A program made the position numbers and the translations under genes. This document shows positions 1 through 5,781 of a DNA stretch of 5,876 bases, piece by piece; positions within the stretch are counted from its first letter, which is position 1; every line of letters begins with the position of its first letter. This DNA is from Clostridiales bacterium (lineage in GTDB: Bacteria; Bacillota; Clostridia; Oscillospirales; Acutalibacteraceae): the NCBI GenBank assembly GCA_012728445.1, contig JAAYFA010000179.1, positions 1 through 5,876 on the forward strand, in the 5' to 3' direction. The notes beneath the pieces were generated by a model that was not told where the DNA came from, made no database searches, and was given only the letters and a program-made list of their open reading frames with translations.

Positions 1-1424
1 CTCGCCATAATCTTCGCAAATTCATCGACAATAACCTGTTGCGAAAGAATGCCCATTGAATTCGTTTCGTGGTAGTGATTCTCGTCAAAACGATCCTTCG
101 TGGTTGATAAAAACGGGTGTTTGGGATGCAGAACAAAATCATTCACCGGTACAACATACCCTGTCATATCGTTTGATACCCCGAACACAAGAAGATTTTC
201 ATCATCCGCCACTTCAACAAGGGACGGCGGGTTAATTTCCGCCCCTTTGCCCGTTGCGGATTTCTCGGCGGTCTGGTAACCGCCGTAAACTGCCTGTGTA
301 AACATTTCGCCCGGGAGCATGAGTATTTGCTGCCTGCCAATTTTGATGTACGGCATTTCGGATTTGTTTGCAATGCCAACCTCTCCGCGGCTATCGGGGT
401 ACACATCGGTGTTCATCGTCCCCCTCATAGCAAGCAGGGTCAAAACACAGTTGTCTATAGGCATATAAAACGGTTGGCTTAAAATTGTTATTTCCGGCTT
501 CAATTCCTCGTCGTTCTCTATGGACATGGCTGCTTCACCGAGCATTTTGCCCTGCTTTTTAATGTTTTCAACTTTGTCATCATCGTAATGCGCCACGTCA
601 AGCGCGCCTATCGCACCAATACCGAACACGACATTTGCTCCGCAACCCGCCGAAACGGTTTCGCGCAGAAAATAGGGGTATTCGCCGCTGAGCAAACGGT
701 TTTCGCCGCCCAGAGCGTTGGGGTGTCCGCCAAAGTTCATAATCCAAGTTTCGTTGCCTGCGGCATCGGGCACAAAGCGGAACCTGGTGAGCACGTCATG
801 CAGTTTGCCGTGCAGTCTCTTGGTGAATTGAGCCCCCGGTAGACTGATGCTGCCCAAATACAGTTTGCCGGGTTCACGGTTTTGATAGGCTTTTTCGCAT
901 ACTTCACATATCTTGTCAAAAAGCATGGTCATGTACGCCGGGTCTTTGCCGTCCGATGGCATACCGAGCAAATTGGGTTTGCCCCAATAGCCGACGGTAT
1001 CAATGCCGGAATGGCTGTGCGTGCAGCTTATGTTGATGAATTTACACCCGGTTTTTTTACTGAAGCCATCAAGCATCCCGCGTATTTTTGTAACCTCAAC
1101 CCTTGTCAGCCCGATTATATCGGCACTGACCCATACGAAGCCTTTTCCGCTGCCGCAATCAAGCCAGACTGCGCTGACAGACACCGGCGTAAGCACGCCC
1201 TCCATAATATGCCCGGAGCCGTGGCCGGCAATCAAATAAGTTTTTCCCACTTCTAAATCCGGCATTATTTCCGCACTTGCAAACCCGGAAAAGTACCCTT
1301 CCCCGTCTATCTTTTCGGGCTGAACTTCCGGTAGCTTCGGTGTTGTCATTTTTTTTGCCAGTTTTTTCCCGTGTCTTTTCGCAAGCGCGCAAACAGCCTT
1401 TGACGCAATGTCCATCATCTGCAT
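1..1424 (-). CDS. Neutral/alkaline ceramidase-like metallohydrolase (3' end beyond window)
   Basis: An uninterrupted minus-strand frame of 474 codons runs from ATG at 1424 to the left edge; an in-frame TGA lies four codons upstream, and GAGGG (plus 1431-1435) sits 6 nt before the ATG. The protein resembles the N-terminal catalytic domain of neutral/alkaline ceramidases, zinc amidases that cleave N-acyl sphingosine. Visible motifs: VSADIIGL (99-106), CTHSHSG (134-140), FGGHPNALGGE (231-241), LPGEMF (370-375), TGYVVP (421-426) and YHETNS (451-456). By analogy with characterised enzymes, H136, H234, E373 and Y423 would be the four zinc ligands, so the site looks complete. There is no signal peptide: the N-terminus is Lys-rich without a hydrophobic core, so a cytoplasmic location is inferred, unlike secreted ceramidases. 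The YHETNS motif normally lies near the end of this domain, so perhaps only a short tail is missing. It lies divergent from an epimerase/DUF6807 pair, so the real substrate may not be ceramide. Family placement is fairly sure; substrate is unknown. Confidence 0.85.
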   Translation of the reverse strand, partial: MQMMDIASKAVCALAKRHGKKLAKKMTTPKLPEVQPEKIDGEGYFSGFASAEIMPDLEVGKTYLIAGHGSGHIMEGVLTPVSVSAVWLDCGSGKGFVWVSADIIGLTRVEVTKIRGMLDGFSKKTGCKFINISCTHSHSGIDTVGYWGKPNLLGMPSDGKDPAYMTMLFDKICEVCEKAYQNREPGKLYLGSISLPGAQFTKRLHGKLHDVLTRFRFVPDAAGNETWIMNFGGHPNALGGENRLLSGEYPYFLRETVSAGCGANVVFGIGAIGALDVAHYDDDKVENIKKQGKMLGEAAMSIENDEELKPEITILSQPFYMPIDNCVLTLLAMRGTMNTDVYPDSRGEVGIANKSEMPYIKIGRQQILMLPGEMFTQAVYGGYQTAEKSATGKGAEINPPSLVEVADDENLLVFGVSNDMTGYVVPVNDFVLHPKHPFLSTTKDRFDENHYHETNSMGILSQQVIVDEFAKIMA

Positions 1425-1459
1425 ATCATACCCTCAATTCTTAAAGTTTCATCGCTGTA

Positions 1460-1487
1460 ATTATATCATACCGGTAAAGATAATCAA
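1460..1487 (-). promoter_or_regulatory. Candidate sigma-A promoter for the ceramidase-like gene
   Basis: Read on the minus strand, TTGATT (plus 1482-1487) is followed after 16 bp by a consensus TATAAT (plus 1460-1465). This places a start site roughly 30 nt before the ATG at 1424. The spacer contains the perfect palindrome TACCGGTA (1469-1476). The match is good, but promoter calls from sequence alone are uncertain. Confidence 0.55.
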
Positions 1488-1492
1488 CATTA

Positions 1493-1506
1493 GTATTGCT
1501 AAATAC
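1493..1506. repeat. Short inverted repeat, possible operator half of the divergent region
   Basis: GTATT (1493-1497) and AATAC (1502-1506) form a 5-bp inverted repeat around GCTA. It lies between the two divergent promoters, immediately upstream of the minus-strand -35 box. It resembles in shape the GTATC/GATAC repeat at 1541-1553. A regulator-binding role is a guess; repeats this short also arise by chance in AT-rich DNA. Confidence 0.25.
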
Positions 1507-1518
1507 CCTGTCGCAGTC

Positions 1519-1547
1519 TTGTTTTAATATACTGTGTTTGGTATCAT
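1519..1547 (+). promoter_or_regulatory. Candidate sigma-A promoter for the epimerase-DUF6807 operon
   Basis: TTGTTT (1519-1524) and TATCAT (1542-1547) are separated by exactly 17 bp. The expected start site near 1554 would leave a leader of about 30 nt before the ATG at 1584, but only about 9 nt before the ATG at 1563. That supports the later start codon. Confidence 0.5.
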
Positions 1548-1553
1548 AGATAC
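1541..1553. repeat. Inverted repeat overlapping the plus-strand -10 box, possible operator
   Basis: GTATC (1541-1545) and GATAC (1549-1553) form a 5-bp inverted repeat with an ATA centre. It covers the candidate -10 hexamer (1542-1547) and the expected start site, the classic place for a repressor to act. No regulator gene is in the window, so this is only a candidate. Confidence 0.3.
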
Positions 1554-1565
1554 TATAAAAACATG

Positions 1566-1571
1566 AAAGGA
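1566..1571 (+). promoter_or_regulatory. Shine-Dalgarno-like AAAGGA favouring the start at 1584
   Basis: AAAGGA lies 12 nt before the ATG at 1584, slightly farther than the usual 5-9 nt. No purine-rich site precedes the earlier in-frame ATG at 1563, and the ATG at 1572 directly abuts this motif. It is therefore the main evidence for choosing 1584. Confidence 0.45.
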
Positions 1572-1583
1572 ATGGTTTTAAAT

Positions 1584-2411
1584 ATGGATATCGGTGTTGC
1601 CCTAATGGGCGGAACCTTTATGCCGGAGTTCAAAGGCGGTACCGCTACACAGGAAACGGCTTTTGACCGTCTTGTTGCCGGCTACCGTTTGGCGATGGAA
1701 ATGGGTTATGATTATATTGAAGCCTCGGCCGGCGAGGTTCTCGCGCTTTCCGAGGAAGAGCTTAAGAAGCTTATCGAGATGAAAAAGAACGATGAATTCG
1801 CTTTGCGCTACGTAAACAGCTTTGTACGCGCGGACCTTAAAATATGTACGGAAAGTGCGAGCGTTTTGGAGGATTATGTGAACGGGGCCGTCCGCCGCAT
1901 AGCGGCACTTGGCGCCGGCGTGATTGTTTTCGGCAGCGGCGTTGCGAGAAAACACCCCGAATCGATGACACACACCCAAGGGATGCAAAAGTTCATTCAG
2001 TTTTTAGGCTTGTGTTCAAAGGCTGCGAAGGAACACGGCATCAAAATAGCACTTGAGCCCCTCAACCATACCGAAACAAATATTTTGAATTCGGTGGCCG
2101 AGGGGGTGGAACTTGTCCGCCGGCTGAACAGGCCGGAAATCGTCCTTTTAGCGGATGCGTTCCATATGGCTATCGAAGGGGAAACAGCCGAGGTTATATT
2201 GGACAATGAGGACATCATTTCCCACCTGCATGTTTCCGAGGCGCCCGGTCGGGTATGCCCGGGGAAATTCGGCGGTGAATACTTGATAAAGCTTGGCGAG
2301 GAGCTTCTTGCGGCAGGGTTTTGCAAGGACGCAACAGTGGAATGCTGTTTTGACAGTTTCGAAAAAGAAGGGCCGGAAGCCCTTCGGTTTATAAAGGAGA
2401 AAATGTTATGA
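1584..2411 (+). CDS. Sugar (phosphate) isomerase/epimerase, xylose-isomerase-like TIM barrel
   Basis: A 275-residue protein when started at ATG 1584; starts at 1563 (282 aa) or 1572 are possible, but 1584 best fits AAAGGA, the promoter and the expected first beta strand (DIGVAL). It matches the AP-endonuclease-2/xylose-isomerase-like TIM-barrel superfamily, which includes D-tagatose 3-epimerase, D-psicose 3-epimerase and inosose enzymes. A metal site is readable: E158 (ALEPLN), D191 and H194 (LADAFHM), H216 (HLHVSE), R223 and E253 (TVECCF). The spacing closely follows the D-tagatose 3-epimerase site (E152, D185, H188, H211, R217, E246), so a divalent-metal C3-epimerase or ketose/aldose isomerase activity is likely. 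Oxygen-sensitive TIM-barrel subunits of C-glycoside-cleaving enzymes share this fold and are an alternative. The cytoplasmic product is translated with the downstream DUF6807 gene (4-base overlap). Family is confident; substrate is not determinable. Confidence 0.88.
   Translation: MDIGVALMGGTFMPEFKGGTATQETAFDRLVAGYRLAMEMGYDYIEASAGEVLALSEEELKKLIEMKKNDEFALRYVNSFVRADLKICTESASVLEDYVNGAVRRIAALGAGVIVFGSGVARKHPESMTHTQGMQKFIQFLGLCSKAAKEHGIKIALEPLNHTETNILNSVAEGVELVRRLNRPEIVLLADAFHMAIEGETAEVILDNEDIISHLHVSEAPGRVCPGKFGGEYLIKLGEELLAAGFCKDATVECCFDSFEKEGPEALRFIKEKML
2394..2400 (+). promoter_or_regulatory. Strong internal ribosome site AAGGAGA for the DUF6807 gene
   Basis: AAGGAGA lies inside the last codons of the epimerase gene, with GGAG ending 8 nt before the ATG at 2408. 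With the ATGA stop/start overlap it fixes the DUF6807 start and indicates translational coupling of the two genes. Confidence 0.8.
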
Positions 2412-3223
2412 GCTTTGAACTCAAAAGAACGGGAAACGATGTGGATGTATTTCTGGATGGCAGACTTTTCACCTCTTGTGTGAACAGCGCCGAATATAAA
2501 GCACCGTTCATGGGCCCTGTTTTGACAAATGACGGCATCAACTTTACCCGCCCGGACCGTCGCCACAAAGAGCATCCGCACCAGCGATCTGTTTTCATCG
2601 GCATCGGTGATGTCAACGGCTATGATTTTTGGAATGAGCATGCGATACCGCTCGGGCTCATACGCGCCCAAAAGGTAAGCACATCAGGCGGCGGCGATAC
2701 GGCAACCGTTTCGGTAAGCTCCATTTGGCAAGGTCGCAGAGGCAAAAAGTTCCTTGATGAGGAGCGCAAGTACAGCTTTTCCAAAGTCAGTGATACCTGC
2801 GTGAGGGTAGACATTGCCCTGAAATTGACAGCGAACTACGGCAATATCAACTTTGGAAAGACCAAGGAAGCAGGCCCACTCGGCATCCGCGTCGCAGACG
2901 AAATGATAGTGAAATGCGGCGGCAACTTTGCAAACGCCGAAGGCGGCGTGAACGAAGATGGTTGCTGGGGCAAGTCGTCACGCTGGTGTAATTACAGCGG
3001 CCTTGTCGAAGGTAAAAAAATCGGCATCGCGGCTTTTGACCATGCCGAGAACGAGCGCTACCCGACCGCATGGCATGTGCGCGATTACGGGCTGATGGCA
3101 CTCAATAATTTTTATTTTAAAGGCGGATACAAGCTGCAAAAGGGCGAAAGCATCTTGTACAACTTCACCCTGTGTTTTTGGGAAGAGAGCTTTGACCCCG
3201 AAGCGTTCTGTTCTTCCATCTAA
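2408..3223 (+). CDS. DUF6807 ('PmoA'-family) protein
   Basis: A 271-residue protein beginning in the ATGA overlap with the epimerase stop, behind AAGGAGA. It fits the DUF6807 family, formerly labelled methane oxygenase PmoA in Pfam; that label should not be read as a methane mono-oxygenase subunit, and biochemical function is unknown to me. Diagnostic segments: HKEHPHQRS (53-61), IGDVNGYDFW (66-75), KEAGPLGIRVADE (153-165), GCWGKSSRWCNYSG (185-198), GIAAFDHAENERYPTAWHV (206-224) and RDYGL (225-229). The conserved H53, H56, H58, D211, H212 and H223 could form a metal or catalytic site; this is inference. No signal peptide or membrane segment is seen, so it should be cytoplasmic, although many relatives are exported. 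Strong predicted beta content suggests a sandwich-like fold. Coupling to a sugar-epimerase-like enzyme and divergence from a hydrolase point to carbohydrate or glycoside catabolism. Length is close to the core domain, so it looks intact. Confidence 0.85.
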   Translation: MSFELKRTGNDVDVFLDGRLFTSCVNSAEYKAPFMGPVLTNDGINFTRPDRRHKEHPHQRSVFIGIGDVNGYDFWNEHAIPLGLIRAQKVSTSGGGDTATVSVSSIWQGRRGKKFLDEERKYSFSKVSDTCVRVDIALKLTANYGNINFGKTKEAGPLGIRVADEMIVKCGGNFANAEGGVNEDGCWGKSSRWCNYSGLVEGKKIGIAAFDHAENERYPTAWHVRDYGLMALNNFYFKGGYKLQKGESILYNFTLCFWEESFDPEAFCSSI

Positions 3224-3240
3224 AAGATGAGCGCTTCGGG
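3197..3240 (+). repeat. Nested hairpin spanning the DUF6807 stop codon
   Basis: CCCGAAGCG (3197-3205) and CGCTTCGGG (3232-3240) are a perfect 9-bp inverted repeat. Inside lies a second perfect stem, CATCT (3217-3221) with AGATG (3225-3229) around AAA. The TAA stop (3221-3223) sits in the inner stem-loop. No T-run follows, so it is not a canonical intrinsic terminator; it may protect the mRNA end, act as a weak or factor-dependent terminator, or do nothing. The 76-bp gap to the next gene holds no convincing -35/-10 pair; TATAAA at 3263-3268 lacks a partner. Confidence 0.5.
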
Positions 3241-3299
3241 CAGAATAGCGTTTCCCACATTCTATAAAATTTGCAAACATTATTTTAAAAGGTAAAACT

Positions 3300-4343
3300 A
3301 TGGATAATAAAGAGCACAAGCGGCGTGTCCGCTATAAAGGCACACACCCCAAAACATTTAAAGAAAAGTATAAGGAACTACAGCCGGAAAAATATGCCGA
3401 CGATGTTGCAAAAGTGATCCGGCGGGGCAGTACGCCCGCCGGCATGCACCGTTCCATCTGCGTGCAGGAAATCTTAGAGTTCCTGCAAATTGAACCCGGA
3501 CAAATCGGGTTAGACGCGACGCTGGGTTATGGCGGCCATACGTTAGAAATGCTTAAATGTTTAGATACAAAGGGCTGTTTATATGCCACCGATGTGGATT
3601 CTTTAGAATTGCCGCGTACCTGCGAACGCTTGGAAAAATTAGGTTATGGCGGCGAACTTCTTAAAATCAGGCAACTAAATTTTTCGGAGATAGATCAGAT
3701 TTCGCTTGAATCAGGCCCGTTAAATTTTGTGTTGGCGGATTTAGGCGTTTCATCCATGCAAATCGATAACCCGGAAAGAGGTTTTTCGTTTAAGAAGGAA
3801 GGACCATTGGACTTACGCCTGGACCCCCAAAAAGGCCGGTCCGCGGCAGACCGATTAAAAACCCTTTCACAAGCTGAGCTGGAAGGGATGCTCACAGAAA
3901 ATGCGGACGAGCCCTATGCCAAAGAAATCGCCCGCGCCATTATTGCCGCAATAAGAAAAGGCAGAGATATTGCCACCACCACACAACTTCAACAGCTTAT
4001 TAAAGATGCGCTGAAGTTTATTCCGGAAAAAGAAAGAAAAGAGGCGATTAAAAAAGCATGCCAACGGAGTTTTCAGGCGTTGCGGATTGATGTAAACAGT
4101 GAGTTTGAAGCCTTGGATGCATTTTTGGAAAAGCTGCCTGCAGTCCTTTCCCAAGGCGGGCGCGTGGCCATACTCACCTTCCATTCGGGTGAAGACCGCC
4201 TTGTTAAAAAATCGTTTCAGCGTTTATTTCGTGAAGGGGTTTACAGCGAAGAGGCGCCCGGTCCTGTTCGGCCATCTTCGGAAGAATGCTATTCCAACCC
4301 CCGCGCACGTTCCGCTAAATTGCGTTGGGCTATAAAGGCATAA
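3300..4343 (+). CDS. rsmH: RsmH-family 16S rRNA (cytosine-N4)-methyltransferase, N-terminally extended type
   Basis: A 347-residue SAM-dependent methyltransferase with AAAAGG ending 7 nt before the ATG. RsmH enzymes methylate N4 of C1402 in the 30S decoding centre. Motifs: DATLGYGGH (72-80, SAM-binding loop), ATDVD (96-100), LADLGVSSMQID (145-156), ERGFSF (159-164), GPLDLRLD (168-175), FQALRIDVNSE (258-268), LTFHSGEDRLVK (292-303) and NPRARSAKLR (333-342). Residues about 180-255 would be the helical insert domain. It is longer than typical RsmH (about 310 aa; E. coli 313) through a Lys/Arg-rich extension of about 48 residues, and replaces the usual H-x-P-V-hydrophobic start with MHRSICVQEIL (49-59) and the usual FHSLEDR with FHSGEDR. 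It lies between a catabolic operon and a channel gene, not beside mraZ, ftsL or ftsI, suggesting a second, diverged RsmH-type gene. It may methylate C1402 or another rRNA site; the family is certain, the exact target less so. Confidence 0.9.
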   Translation: MDNKEHKRRVRYKGTHPKTFKEKYKELQPEKYADDVAKVIRRGSTPAGMHRSICVQEILEFLQIEPGQIGLDATLGYGGHTLEMLKCLDTKGCLYATDVDSLELPRTCERLEKLGYGGELLKIRQLNFSEIDQISLESGPLNFVLADLGVSSMQIDNPERGFSFKKEGPLDLRLDPQKGRSAADRLKTLSQAELEGMLTENADEPYAKEIARAIIAAIRKGRDIATTTQLQQLIKDALKFIPEKERKEAIKKACQRSFQALRIDVNSEFEALDAFLEKLPAVLSQGGRVAILTFHSGEDRLVKKSFQRLFREGVYSEEAPGPVRPSSEECYSNPRARSAKLRWAIKA

Positions 4344-4358
4344 CCACACTAAGCTATC

Positions 4359-4398
4359 ACAGCTTCTTTTGCTATTTGAAAAAAGCAAAAGAAGCTGT
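4359..4398 (+). terminator. Strong 15-bp hairpin after rsmH, probable terminator with imperfect tail
   Basis: Positions 4359-4373 and 4384-4398 are perfect reverse complements (15 bp) with a 10-nt loop, starting 16 nt after the rsmH stop. A continuous T-run does not follow directly; a TTTTT tract occurs only at 4415-4419, after a TATACGTATA palindrome (4404-4413). The placement fits termination of rsmH transcription, but efficiency is doubtful. The minus-strand reading has no T-tail either. The rest of the gap to 4506 shows no clear promoter. Confidence 0.6.
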
Positions 4399-4506
4399 TA
4401 AACTATACGTATACTTTTTATACTCATCCCGATTATAAAACCTCTAAACAAAACGGAGTTGTTAAGCCGGTTTTAATGAGGGGGCAGTATTAAGTGCTTG
4501 TAAGAA

Positions 4507-5781
4507 ATGGGGACGGAAATTTTGTATAATTATTTTATTGAGGCTTTTACGGATTTTGGATTTAAAAAGCATGTAAATTTGATGGCTTACATCGTTTCGC
4601 TGTTTATAATTGCTGCTATATGTTTTGCGGTTCGATTTATTTTAAACTTTATCGTTGTAAGGCTCGTCAAGAGGGCAACAAAGAGGGCAAGCAATAAATG
4701 GGGCGAAATCCTATTAAGAAAAAAGACTTTCCATCGCATTTCATTTGTCGTTTTTCCTATTATACTTAATTTATTTGCCGACGATTTCCCAAAACATGCC
4801 GACTCTTGGGAAAAAGCAATCGAGATACTTTCAACGATAGTAGCTGTTCTGGTCGTCTCTGCACTCATCGATGCAATCAATGAAATCTATGGAAGCTACG
4901 AAATATCTAAAATCAAGCCTATCCGCGGTATTATGCAAGTAGCCAAGGTCATACTGTTTATCGTTAGCGGGGTCATACTGATTTCCCAGTTGATGGGCAA
5001 AAGCCCGTTGGTTTTACTCAGTGGGATAGGTGCCATGACAGCAGTTTCAACTCTGGTTTTTAAAGATGCCATTCTTGGTTTTGTAGCAGGCATTCAGTTA
5101 AGTTCAAATGATATGATACACATAGGAGATTGGATAGAAATTCCCGATCACTCTGCCAACGGAACAGTTGTTGAGCTTTCACTCACAACAGTCAAAGTGG
5201 AGAATTTTGACCACACAATAACAACCGTACCTGCCTATTCTTTGGTCTCGGAGTCGTTTATTAACTGGCGCGGTATGCAGAATGTGGGGGCAAGACAAAT
5301 TAAACGCTACATCTATATTGATGCCGCAAAAATAATGCCCTGTGACGAAAAGATGATAGAAAGACTCAGCGAAATCCGTTTGCTTAAGGAACACATACAA
5401 AGCAAACTCATCGACATTGGCAACTTTAATGCATTCCACGGGTATGATCCGTCGGCACCTGTCAACGGCCGCCGCATGACCAACATCGGGCTTTTCCGGG
5501 CTTATATACTGGCATACATCAGACAACACCCCGGAATAAAAAAAGATATGACTGTCGTAGTGCGTCAATTAAGTTCAAACGGTACAGGGATACCGCTGGA
5601 AGTATATGCTTTCGCAAACACCGTTAGTTTCTCGGAATACGAGATGATTCAATCGGATATATTTGACCATTTGTATTCTATCGTTGGTGAGTTTGGTCTT
5701 TCGGTTTTCCAACAGCCCACCGGGAAGGATATTCGTGGTGGATTGACAACCGGTGTTTCACAGGGAGAAAGTTGCCGATAA
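4507..5781 (+). CDS. MscS-family mechanosensitive ion channel, YbdG-like
   Basis: A 424-residue membrane protein. MscS-family channels open under membrane tension and release solutes during hypo-osmotic shock; this one most resembles E. coli YbdG (MscM, about 415 aa) in length and sequence. Hydrophobic segments: about 25-52, 77-92, 105-124, 141-161, and the pore-lining helix 166-197 with the Ala/Gly-rich stretch SGIGAMTAVSTLVFKDAILG (172-191). The beta domain follows: HIGDWIEIPD (205-214), GTVVELSLTTVKVENFDHT (219-237), TTVPAYSLVSESFINWRGM (239-257). The cytoplasmic C-terminal part has the YbdG-type NGRRMTNIGLFRAYI (320-334). The ATG is immediately preceded by GAA and an in-frame TAA (4501-4503), so no earlier start is possible; no good Shine-Dalgarno precedes it (GAGGGGG at 4479-4484 is about 22 nt away), suggesting weak translation or a slightly later start. 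Separated from rsmH by a hairpin and 163 bp, it is probably its own transcription unit. Its stop abuts the stop of a convergent gene. Confidence 0.92.
   Translation: MGTEILYNYFIEAFTDFGFKKHVNLMAYIVSLFIIAAICFAVRFILNFIVVRLVKRATKRASNKWGEILLRKKTFHRISFVVFPIILNLFADDFPKHADSWEKAIEILSTIVAVLVVSALIDAINEIYGSYEISKIKPIRGIMQVAKVILFIVSGVILISQLMGKSPLVLLSGIGAMTAVSTLVFKDAILGFVAGIQLSSNDMIHIGDWIEIPDHSANGTVVELSLTTVKVENFDHTITTVPAYSLVSESFINWRGMQNVGARQIKRYIYIDAAKIMPCDEKMIERLSEIRLLKEHIQSKLIDIGNFNAFHGYDPSAPVNGRRMTNIGLFRAYILAYIRQHPGIKKDMTVVVRQLSSNGTGIPLEVYAFANTVSFSEYEMIQSDIFDHLYSIVGEFGLSVFQQPTGKDIRGGLTTGVSQGESCR

Noticed and set aside
588..1256. Plus-strand open frames at 588-842, 882-1256 and 1003-1239
   Set aside because: They lie opposite the continuous, motif-bearing ceramidase-like frame, overlap one another and show no recognisable protein features; they are antisense shadows.
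1159..1392. Minus-strand frame of 77 codons at 1159-1392 and one of 80 codons at 164-406
   Set aside because: Both lie on the ceramidase-like gene's own strand in another frame. Their Arg/Cys-rich translations have no motifs, whereas the 474-codon frame does.
1563..1583. Upstream in-frame ATGs at 1563 and 1572 as the epimerase start
   Set aside because: The ATG at 1563 has no Shine-Dalgarno and would leave only about 9 nt of leader; 1572 abuts AAAGGA. The ATG at 1584 begins the expected first beta strand. Kept as alternatives only.
1997..2671. Long minus-strand frame of 224 codons
   Set aside because: It spans the junction of the epimerase and DUF6807 genes in antisense, and both of those have clear family motifs and ribosome sites. 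It is a shadow despite its length.
2408..3223. Reading the 'PmoA' name as a particulate methane mono-oxygenase subunit
   Set aside because: The protein has no membrane helices and matches the unrelated soluble DUF6807 family; the name is a historical label.
3263..3268. TATAAA as a -10 box for an rsmH promoter
   Set aside because: No acceptable -35 hexamer lies 16-18 bp upstream, and such hexamers are common in AT-rich gaps.
4404..4413. TATACGTATA palindrome as a regulator site for the channel gene
   Set aside because: It lies about 95 nt before the start codon with no defined promoter nearby, and alternating AT palindromes of this size are common by chance.
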